From contig RGVM01000149.1 of the NCBI GenBank assembly GCA_010027295.1, forward strand, positions 1 through 6,664: a stretch of DNA of 6,664 nt, in the 5' to 3' direction. A program made the position numbers and the translations under genes. Origin of the DNA: Chitinophagia bacterium (GTDB taxonomy: Bacteria; Bacteroidota; Bacteroidia; Chitinophagales; Chitinophagaceae). Under the pieces are notes generated by a model. That model was not told where the DNA came from, made no database searches, and worked only from the letters and a program-made list of their open reading frames with translations. Shown here in pieces: positions 1 to 5,502 of this stretch (position 1 is the first letter of the stretch; the number at the start of each line of letters is the position of its first letter).

Positions 1-1002
1 ACTTCGGGGCGTTCCTTCTGGATGCTCGACGACCTGGGCCTCGTCCGCCAGTACCAGCCCCTGACCGATTCGTTGAAACTCTATCGACCTGAAGACGCAT
101 ATATCGCCAATGGCGGAAGCCCCCTCAACGGCAACGATCCTTCCTTCACAGGTGCATCGGAATACTCGGGCGTCAACCCCGCCAATGGTATCGTCCTTTA
201 TTACCATCTGCCCAGACTCGACGACAACGCTCATATCACCCTCGAGATTCGCGATGCGAAGGGTCGCCTCGTGCGCCGCTTCCATTCCCGTCCTGACAGC
301 CTGTACCAGCGCTATGACGGCGCTCCAGCCCGGGATCCGCAGCTGACCCGAAGTGCGGGCCTCAACCGTTTCGTGTGGAACATGCGGCATCCCACCCTAC
401 CTGGCATCCCCAATGTGTATATCGAAAGCAGCTTCAACGGCCACAAGGCCCCGCCCGGCACCTATACGTTCACACTGCTGACCGCCGATGGCCGAAGCCT
501 CTCCACCGAGGCACAGATCCTGCGCAACCCCCTCTATCCCGTCACGGACGCCGAATACGCCCGCTACGACGAGGTCATGTCCGCTATGGAGCGCAACATC
601 ACCGAGATGCACGAGATGGTCAACACCCTGCACCGCAAGCAGGCAAGGCTCGCCGAACTCCTTAAGAACCTCGGTGGAGAGTCCTCCCGCAAGGCCATCC
701 TCGAGACCGCGGAGCAACTGCTGAAGGATATGAAGGCATGGGACGGCGACATGGTGCAGCGCAAGTCGAAGGCCTACGACGACGTGGAGAACTTCCCGAA
801 CCGTTTCACCGCCAACTACATGTTTCTGCTCAACCAGACGGAGAGCGACATACCCCGCGTCAACCAACCCTCGCTGGACCTGATGAAGGAGTACGACGCA
901 CAGTGGGATGTGCTGCGACAAAGGGCGCAGGCGCTGCTGAAGCAGCGAATACCCGCACTGGAGAAGGCGATGTGGGAGGCGGGAGTGGGGGGACTCTGGT
1001 GA
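1..1002 (+). CDS. VPS10/sortilin-type BNR propeller protein, C-terminal part (5' end outside window)
   Basis: The reading frame is open from base 1 to TGA at 1000-1002, giving the last 333 residues of a larger protein; the ATG at 22 is internal. The first residues, TSGRSFWMLDD, resemble the last blade motif (THGRSFWILDD) of VPS10/sortilin-like beta-propeller proteins, often annotated as glycosyl hydrolases, that are frequent in Bacteroidota. A beta-sandwich (FlgD-like) domain follows at about residues 60-175: NGIVLYYHLP at 62-71, a strand pair with LEIRDAKGRLVR, GLNRFVWNMR at 120-129 and PPGTYTFTL from 151. The rest, about 185-320, is charged and helical, with a possible coiled coil around EMHEMVNTLHRKQARLAELL. 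Most relatives are exported, but the signal peptide would lie outside the window. Catalytic activity is not established for this family. The neighbouring toxin gene converges on it. Family call is fairly sure; function is unknown. Confidence 0.85.
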   Translation, partial: TSGRSFWMLDDLGLVRQYQPLTDSLKLYRPEDAYIANGGSPLNGNDPSFTGASEYSGVNPANGIVLYYHLPRLDDNAHITLEIRDAKGRLVRRFHSRPDSLYQRYDGAPARDPQLTRSAGLNRFVWNMRHPTLPGIPNVYIESSFNGHKAPPGTYTFTLLTADGRSLSTEAQILRNPLYPVTDAEYARYDEVMSAMERNITEMHEMVNTLHRKQARLAELLKNLGGESSRKAILETAEQLLKDMKAWDGDMVQRKSKAYDDVENFPNRFTANYMFLLNQTESDIPRVNQPSLDLMKEYDAQWDVLRQRAQALLKQRIPALEKAMWEAGVGGLW

Positions 1003-1024
1003 GCGCCCTGAACTTGCCCCATCC

Positions 1025-1071
1025 GACATACCCGTAACGGCATCGTCACCATATCACCGAAAACGTATGTC
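1025..1071. repeat. Imperfectly spaced inverted repeat between convergent genes
   Basis: GACATAC at 1025-1031 is the exact reverse complement of GTATGTC at 1065-1071, with 33 bases between. It lies in the 93-base gap between the convergent VPS10-type gene and the RES toxin gene, where a bidirectional terminator would be expected. There is no T-tract after either arm and the loop is long, so a standard intrinsic terminator is not supported. A 7-bp match of this kind can arise by chance. Confidence 0.2.
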
Positions 1072-1095
1072 CCAAGGTAAGTCCTCACCATACGG

Positions 1096-1554
1096 TCATC
1101 TCCATAGCCGTCCGTCGAAAACGAAATCGCTCCTGTCGATGATCCTGATGCGGGCGAACTCCGAATGCCTGGGATTCAGCAGGTAGTTGAAGTCGCCCTT
1201 CGTGACGGCGGAAGGGACCTTCAGAATGCAGCATCTGTTTTCCAGGATGAAACGGTCGCCGAATGACTTCGTCTTGTCTGTATGCGGGAATACCGACCAG
1301 TCGGTCGGAAGGTCGATGAGATTGAGTGCAGTCATGGATATGTCATCCGGGATGTGTATGGTCACCATCTGATATTTCGGGGGGGCCATGGCTACAGAGA
1401 AGTGGACCGCAACCTCCGCCATGGCCAGCGACCTGTTGGCAGCCGTGTACACGATTTCCATCCCCACCGAGTTCCATCTGGCTCCCTTCAGGGCAGCACC
1501 CACCCCCGACAGGCTTTGGGCAAATTTCTCACTCGACAGGCGAAAGACCTCCAT
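1096..1554 (-). CDS. RES-domain toxin of a RES/Xre type II toxin-antitoxin module
   Basis: A 152-residue protein, about the usual size of a single RES domain. The N-terminal part carries the family's signature: GARWNS (Arg26), then VYTA (Tyr36), then SLAMAEV (Glu47). The middle has VPSAV (Ser115) and YLLNPRHS (Asn127), and the end is DFVFDGRLWR, matching the usual FxFDxRL finish. Arg, Glu and Ser give the family its name and line the active site. Characterised relatives (MbcT, ParT, Res of Pseudomonas) consume NAD+ or ADP-ribosylate a target, acting in the cytoplasm; the exact reaction here is inferred, not visible. The first position of the usual GGRWN motif is followed by Ala rather than Gly. 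The ATG (1554-1552) overlaps the antitoxin stop as TGATG, so translation is probably coupled. All key residues are present, so an active toxin is likely. Confidence 0.88.
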   Translation of the reverse strand: MEVFRLSSEKFAQSLSGVGAALKGARWNSVGMEIVYTAANRSLAMAEVAVHFSVAMAPPKYQMVTIHIPDDISMTALNLIDLPTDWSVFPHTDKTKSFGDRFILENRCCILKVPSAVTKGDFNYLLNPRHSEFARIRIIDRSDFVFDGRLWR

Positions 1555-2054
1555 CAGGACAGGATTCCATACCGTATCCTGGTGAGTTCCCCGACAATCA
1601 TCTCCTTGCCGTAGGAATCCCTCAGCAGTTCGAGGGGTTTGACATTTCCCAAGGCGAAACTGGGGGTGTCAAGCCATGATTTGAACCTGTCCATGTCTCC
1701 GAATACGTCAACCCCCAGGTCCGTCACTTCGGCCATCTCTATGATCTTCTCGGATTGTGACACTTTGAACGTCGTTTCATGCTGCCTGTACCGGGTGAGG
1801 GATTTCAGGGAGATATCCAGGATTTGAGCCCAATCCTTTTCCGAAAACGGCGTGTTGGCCTGGATCAGATGGAACAGGTTATGGGTGACGCCCTCCCTAA
1901 TCAGGTAGGTGATCAGCATTTTGTTCTCGAACAGGCTTGCATAGGAGACCGTGGAACTGTCCACGACGATTTTATATTTCAGCTTGATCTTGTGAAAAAT
2001 GGCCCTGACCTCCTTGTCGAGGGATGTCTGCATCTTCCGGTGGACGGCTTCCAT
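1554..2054 (-). CDS. Xre/MbcA/ParS-type antitoxin (DUF2384 toxin-binding domain)
   Basis: A 166-residue protein immediately upstream of the RES toxin. Residues about 50-112 form an Xre-like helix-turn-helix region (SEKDWAQILDISLKSLTRY at 71-89). Residues about 112-166 are the toxin-binding domain, seen in the pattern GVDVFGDMDRFKSWL, then LGNVKPLELL, then G149 and GELTRIRYGIL at the end. In characterised MbcA/ParS/Xre antitoxins the C-terminal domain caps the toxin's active site, and the HTH part binds the operon's own promoter. Residues 1-50 are not recognised; they may help dimerisation. ATG at 2054-2052 is preceded by the AT-rich repeat region, with no clear Shine-Dalgarno sequence. The order antitoxin then toxin and the one-base overlap are typical of these modules. 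Autoregulation is inferred from the family and from the operator-like repeats upstream. Confidence 0.88.
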   Translation of the reverse strand: MEAVHRKMQTSLDKEVRAIFHKIKLKYKIVVDSSTVSYASLFENKMLITYLIREGVTHNLFHLIQANTPFSEKDWAQILDISLKSLTRYRQHETTFKVSQSEKIIEMAEVTDLGVDVFGDMDRFKSWLDTPSFALGNVKPLELLRDSYGKEMIVGELTRIRYGILS

Positions 2055-2122
2055 TATCAGGAAATTTGTCTATAAAATTAAGACATTTGTCTGTAAAAAT
2101 TTGACAAGGGCCGAAAAAATTG
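2055..2122 (-). promoter_or_regulatory. AT-rich promoter/operator region of the antitoxin-toxin operon
   Basis: This 68-base gap separates the helicase stop from the antitoxin start. Bases 2061-2120 contain 16 G or C out of 60, by far the most AT-rich stretch in the window. On the - strand, TAATTTTA (plus positions 2080-2073) matches the Bacteroidota -7 element TAnnTTTG in all but the last base. A TTG lies 24 bases upstream of it, slightly longer than the usual spacing, so the exact promoter is uncertain. The candidate -7 element sits between and partly inside repeated TTTGTCT motifs. Repressor bound there would cover the promoter, as expected for an autoregulated toxin-antitoxin operon. That it is a promoter is inferred from position and composition. 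Confidence 0.5.
2061..2100. repeat. Two 19-bp direct repeats, candidate antitoxin operators
   Basis: GAAATTTGTCTATAAAATT at 2061-2079 and GACATTTGTCTGTAAAAAT at 2082-2100 agree at 16 of 19 positions, and at 13 of 14 in the core ATTTGTCTrTAAAA (2064-2077 and 2085-2098). They start 21 bp apart, two turns of the helix, so proteins bound to both copies would lie on the same face. The second copy also completes a palindrome, AGACA-TT-TGTCT at 2081-2092. They lie directly in front of the antitoxin gene and surround its candidate -7 element. Binding by the antitoxin HTH domain is an inference. Confidence 0.5.
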
Positions 2123-2125
2123 TCA
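2102..2125. repeat. Inverted repeat TGACAA-N12-TTGTCA overlapping the helicase stop codon
   Basis: TGACAA at 2102-2107 and TTGTCA at 2120-2125 are exact reverse complements separated by 12 bases. The right arm contains the helicase stop codon (2123-2125). The arms share the TGTC/GACA core with the direct repeats nearer the antitoxin. It may be a further operator site or a weak hairpin at the end of the helicase transcript. The stem has only six pairs, four of them A-T, so a terminator role is doubtful. Confidence 0.3.
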
Positions 2126-3937
2126 GATCGTGTCGAATTCCCACACGGTCCGGTAGGCGCCATGAACCTCCACATGGGTCAGGAAGGCGGCGTAGAAAGG
2201 GTCGTTTCCCACGGTAGCGCTGTCGCCAATCACAAAGAGGGCGTCCTTCGCCCGGGTGAGGGCGACGTTCATTCGCCGATAGTCTTTCAGGAACCCGATA
2301 TCTCCGTCGCTGTTGCTGCGGACCAGCGAGACCACCACATGCCGCATCTCCTGTCCCTGGAAGCTGTCGACGGTGCTGCAGCGCATACCGGCCGGCAGCA
2401 TCGGAGCCACCGCCTCTGCCTGCGCGGAATAGGGCGTGATCAATGCCGTCTCATCAGCCGGTAGTCCCTCCAACCCGATGAGTTTCAGGATAAGCCCTGC
2501 CTCGCCCTCGTTCCATAGGCTGACGCCATCGGGCCCCCTCTGCTCCTCGAAGCCGGAACCGGCGGTGTCGATGAAGGTCACGTGCACCCGCGTGTCCCTG
2601 AGTGCCGGCGATGTCTTCAACAGGCCCTCGTAGAAGCGCTCGCTGCTGAAGGCGGCGATCGAGGGCCGCATGCGGTACTGGATGTCCAATAACGTCAACG
2701 AATAACCGCTTTTCACCACCGTCTCAAGGATGGAGGTGGACAGACCCGACGAGGCGGCCTTCCGGCTGAGCACGGTGGGCGGCAGCTGAAGGTGGTCGCC
2801 GGCCAGCACCCTACGCCCCGCCAACGGTAGTACGCACCAGGCGAAGGGCTCCGTGCACTGACCCGCCTCGTCCATCACGAGCGTATCGTATGTATGCCGG
2901 TCGGCCCGCGCGTCGAGCAGTCCCACGGGTGTGCCGGCCACGACCTCGGCCTCCCGGAAGAGCCGTTCCTCCTGGTAGTCCCTCAGTCGGCGGATCTCCT
3001 CTCGGATCGAACGCACCTCCTTGAAGAGCAGGTCGCGCTGTTCCCGTTCGGCCTTCCCGTAGCTGCGCTTATACTTCAGCGCCATACGACGGAACTCCTC
3101 CGCCCGGATGCGCAGATCCTTCAGCTCCTTCTGCTCCCGCCCGGCTGCCAGCCGACCCTCGGGAGTGTGCGGGAAGACCACTGGGTCCACCCGGCCCGTG
3201 TTGCCGACCCGTAGCAGCCGCACCCCGCAGGCGAGCAGGCTCCGTGAGATGTTGTCGACCGCAGCGTTGCTGGGGGCCGTCACCACCACCTTCCTGCCCG
3301 CCGCCAACAGCTGGCGGATGCCCTCCACCAGCGTCGTCGTCTTGCCCGTGCCGGGGGGACCGTGCAGGACCACCATTTCACGCTCCGTCATCATCTCCTG
3401 CACGGCTTCCCGCTGACTGGCATTAAGAGATGGGTTTCGGAAGGAAATGTCTGCATACCCCCGTCCCTTCCCATCATAAGACAAAGGTTCTAGGCCATGG
3501 ATCCGGAGGAATAGGCCCGTTAGTCTCCGGTCCGTCGCGATACGGTTCAGCGCTGCCTTCAGGATGCCGGTGGTGCGGGTGTCGGGGGCGGCACGGAGCG
3601 TGAGGCTGCCGTCTTCCAGCCATTCGGGGAAGTCGGGTGCGAAGAGCCGGACCAGTCCCTGCCGACCATCAAACTCGACGAGGAGTCCCTTCACGGGTTC
3701 TTCGCCGCTGCCGAGGCATTCGACGGGCGTCCCGTCGCGGAACAGCGAGGCATCAGTGGGGAAGGGGAGGCGAAACGACACTTCGGGGTAGTCGAGGTAC
3801 CCCATGCCCCGGCGTGTCACGCGTAGCCCCTTGAGGAGGTAGCCGGTATCGGAGGCATATCGCGTCCGCTGCTCGGCCTCCTCGAGGTCGAGGCAGGCGA
3901 GCAGGTTGGCGGTGATCTCTTCGCGTGTCCGTGCCAA
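2123..3937 (-). CDS. UPF1/IGHMBP2-like superfamily 1 DNA/RNA helicase
   Basis: A 604-residue cytoplasmic ATPase with the full set of SF1B motifs in order: Q-motif region LNASQREAV (171-179), Walker A GPPGTGKTT (193-201), motif Ia TAPSNAAVDN (220-229), Walker B DEAGQ (356-360), motif III GDHLQLPP (380-387), QYRMRP (420-425), motif V TVDSFQGQE (522-530) and motif VI NVALTRAK (557-564). QYRM, DEAGQ and SFQGQE are typical of the UPF1/IGHMBP2/Dna2 group. Charged helices at about 265-330 match the stalk insertion between motifs Ia and II. Residues 1-160 probably form the OB-like and stalk parts. No nuclease domain is visible, which argues against Dna2. The start is TTG at 3937-3935: no ATG or GTG occurs between it and the upstream in-frame stop, and the first internal ATG (Met45) would remove family-like sequence. 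It follows the serine hydrolase gene by ten bases, suggesting co-transcription. The substrate, DNA or RNA, cannot be decided. Confidence 0.9.
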   Translation of the reverse strand: MARTREEITANLLACLDLEEAEQRTRYASDTGYLLKGLRVTRRGMGYLDYPEVSFRLPFPTDASLFRDGTPVECLGSGEEPVKGLLVEFDGRQGLVRLFAPDFPEWLEDGSLTLRAAPDTRTTGILKAALNRIATDRRLTGLFLRIHGLEPLSYDGKGRGYADISFRNPSLNASQREAVQEMMTEREMVVLHGPPGTGKTTTLVEGIRQLLAAGRKVVVTAPSNAAVDNISRSLLACGVRLLRVGNTGRVDPVVFPHTPEGRLAAGREQKELKDLRIRAEEFRRMALKYKRSYGKAEREQRDLLFKEVRSIREEIRRLRDYQEERLFREAEVVAGTPVGLLDARADRHTYDTLVMDEAGQCTEPFAWCVLPLAGRRVLAGDHLQLPPTVLSRKAASSGLSTSILETVVKSGYSLTLLDIQYRMRPSIAAFSSERFYEGLLKTSPALRDTRVHVTFIDTAGSGFEEQRGPDGVSLWNEGEAGLILKLIGLEGLPADETALITPYSAQAEAVAPMLPAGMRCSTVDSFQGQEMRHVVVSLVRSNSDGDIGFLKDYRRMNVALTRAKDALFVIGDSATVGNDPFYAAFLTHVEVHGAYRTVWEFDTI

Positions 3938-3947
3938 GGGGTTGCCG

Positions 3948-5246
3948 TCAGTCCGTCAGCGCCTGATAGACGAGGTTCTTCAGGCGGGCCTGCAGCTCGC
4001 CGTTGCGAAGCGGCCAGATGTTGCGGAGGAAGACGCAGGCAAGCTGCGATTTCGGATCGATCCAGAAATGGGTGGCGAACATCCCGCCCCAGTCGAAGCT
4101 GCCCTCCTGTGCGGGCGTCACCGCCTCGCTGCCCTTCGTATAAACGCCAAAGCCGAGCCCGAAGCGGTTGGGGTCGCTGGGCTTGCCCATCGACAGCGTT
4201 CCGATCTGGTTGCTCGTCATCATGCGGATCGTATGCGGAGAGAGGATGCGAACGCCGTTGTAGGTGCCGCCGTTGAGATACATCTGGCAGAAGATCGCAT
4301 AATCGAGGGCAGTCGACGTAAGGCCGGCCCCTCCCGAGAAGAAAGTGCCCCGGGCCTTTGGGAAGTCCCTGTAGAAGTCGCCGTTGAGGTGGATGACAGA
4401 GTCCTGCAGGCGCAGCCTCATATCCTCGTCCTGTTTGTAAAGTGGTACGAGCCGCGCATGCTTTTCCATGGGTAGGAAAAAGTGGGTGTCTTTCATGCCC
4501 AGGGGGCCGAAGAGCCTTTCCTGCATGAAACGGTCGAGGGGCATGCCGCTCCAGATCTCCACCAGGTAGCCCAGCACGTCCACGTTCATCCCGTAGAGGT
4601 ATTTCTCGCCGGGGTGGTGGAAGAGGGGTAGTTTGGCAAGGCGGGGGATCATCTCCTTGAGGGTGGAGCCGGGCGTACCGATGCCGCCGTTGATGCCGTA
4701 CTTATAGTAGATGGCCCTCGCCTCGGCGGACCCTATCTGTGCATAGCCGATGCCGGAACTGTGGCTGAGGAGCTGCCGCACCGTGACCTCGGACTTCGCC
4801 GGTACCGCGGTCCACGTCGTGTCGGCGGCGTTGAACTTCTCCAGTACGGTGGGCTTGGTGAAAGCGGGGATGTATTTCGAGACGGGGTCGTCCAATGAGA
4901 ACTTGCCTTCCTCCAGCAGCATCATCACGGCCGTACTCACGACGGGCTTCGTCATCGACGCGATGCGGAAGAGGTGCTCACGCGTCATGGGCGTTCCCTT
5001 CTCGAGATCGCTCTTGCCAAAGGCGCTATGATAGACAATCCTTCCCTTTCTGACGATGATCATGGTGCCGCCGTTGAGCTGGCCGTCGTCGACATGCTTC
5101 TGCATGTACGCATCAATGCGCTTCAGCCTTTCTGAGGAGACGCCCACGGCCTCCGGAGTTGATGGCGTGAGTGAGAGAGTGGACTGTGCCGTCGTTGATA
5201 GGTGGACGGTGGTGCAGCAGAGCAGCAGGAAGAGGGTTGATTTCAT
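3948..5246 (-). CDS. Secreted serine hydrolase, beta-lactamase/class C-like fold (peptidase S12 type)
   Basis: A 432-residue protein. It begins with a signal peptide (MKSTLFLLL, then CCTTVHLSTTAQ), probably cut near residue 20-21, so it acts in the periplasm or outside. The catalytic motifs of the beta-lactamase/transpeptidase-like family are present: SMTK at 97-100 (nucleophile Ser97, Lys100), a tyrosine motif YGMN from Tyr218, and WGG at 386-388 where the third KTG-like motif falls. Flanking patterns LSHSSGIGY (160-168), GPLGMKDT (247-254), SGGAGLTST (304-312) and FWIDPK (394-399) fit this family. Such proteins are usually esterases, D-amino-acid or peptide hydrolases; a true beta-lactamase is not indicated. 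An in-frame TTG at 5297 would add 17 residues before the signal peptide and overlaps a candidate promoter element, so ATG at 5246-5244 was chosen. It is followed after ten bases by the helicase gene. Natural substrate unknown. Confidence 0.88.
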   Translation of the reverse strand: MKSTLFLLLCCTTVHLSTTAQSTLSLTPSTPEAVGVSSERLKRIDAYMQKHVDDGQLNGGTMIIVRKGRIVYHSAFGKSDLEKGTPMTREHLFRIASMTKPVVSTAVMMLLEEGKFSLDDPVSKYIPAFTKPTVLEKFNAADTTWTAVPAKSEVTVRQLLSHSSGIGYAQIGSAEARAIYYKYGINGGIGTPGSTLKEMIPRLAKLPLFHHPGEKYLYGMNVDVLGYLVEIWSGMPLDRFMQERLFGPLGMKDTHFFLPMEKHARLVPLYKQDEDMRLRLQDSVIHLNGDFYRDFPKARGTFFSGGAGLTSTALDYAIFCQMYLNGGTYNGVRILSPHTIRMMTSNQIGTLSMGKPSDPNRFGLGFGVYTKGSEAVTPAQEGSFDWGGMFATHFWIDPKSQLACVFLRNIWPLRNGELQARLKNLVYQALTD

Positions 5247-5270
5247 GGAGTGAGACTTCTTGTATGATGA

Positions 5271-5297
5271 CAAGATAGCCAATTCCCGGTCACCCAA
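5271..5297 (-). promoter_or_regulatory. Candidate Bacteroidota-type promoter for the serine hydrolase-helicase unit
   Basis: On the - strand a TTG (plus 5297-5295) is followed after exactly 17 bases by TATCTTG (plus 5277-5271). This resembles the Bacteroidota pattern TTG-N17-TAnnTTTG, with one T missing from the -7 element. Transcription would start near 5264, leaving a leader of about 18 bases before the ATG at 5246. That fits the chosen start and argues against translation from TTG 5297. Short motifs such as this occur by chance, so the call is tentative. Confidence 0.35.
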
Positions 5298-5502
5298 GGG
5301 GCTTCGAGCCCGCTGCTATGCGGCTGTCTGACCTCAGATGACAATCGTCCATTCCTGATGTTCCCTGGCGGCAGAGCATTGAAGAGGGCCTGTCTGCTGT
5401 GCAGCAGAAGGACTCCTTCGATGGCCGACCGATCCTTGCTTGGAATCCTCTAGAGCCCTGACTGCGGGGTTTCTCTGGTTCGTGCGTGTATTGTTTTGGT
5501 CC
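5298..5502. other. Non-coding spacer between glycosyltransferase and serine hydrolase
   Basis: No convincing gene, RNA gene or repeat family is seen here. Three small symmetric elements are present: GGGCT-TCG-AGCCC at 5299-5311, TCTGCTG-TG-CAGCAGA at 5393-5408, and the palindrome CTCTAGAG at 5448-5455. None is followed by a T-tract on either strand, so a clear intrinsic terminator for the glycosyltransferase gene, which ends at 5503, is not evident. The hairpins could mark a transcript end or be chance symmetry in GC-rich DNA. Confidence 0.4.

Noticed and set aside
397..1029. 210-residue open frame on the - strand opposite the VPS10-type gene
   Set aside because: It is antisense to a clearly conserved coding frame, has a His/Leu/Val-rich composition typical of antisense frames in GC-rich DNA, and shows no recognisable domain.
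1076..1089. Small imperfect hairpin GGTAAG-TC-CTCACC near the toxin stop
   Set aside because: It contains a mismatch and a two-base loop and has no T-tract; probably chance.
2123..3937. Defence-type or CRISPR-associated Dna2-like helicase-nuclease
   Set aside because: All helicase motifs are present but no nuclease domain, Cys cluster or defence partner gene is visible; a general UPF1/IGHMBP2-like helicase explains it.
3906..4475. 189-residue open frame on the + strand opposite the serine hydrolase and helicase start
   Set aside because: It runs antisense to motifs of two real genes and its sequence has no family-like pattern; a shadow frame.
3948..5246. Antibiotic-resistance beta-lactamase
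   Set aside because: The fold and SxxK are shared with esterases and peptidases. The flanking motifs fit the broad serine hydrolase family, and nothing specific to AmpC-type enzymes, such as a clear KTG, is seen.
5299..5311. GGGCT-TCG-AGCCC hairpin as an intrinsic terminator
   Set aside because: The stem is short and no T-tract follows on either strand. It lies just upstream of the hydrolase promoter region and far from the glycosyltransferase stop.
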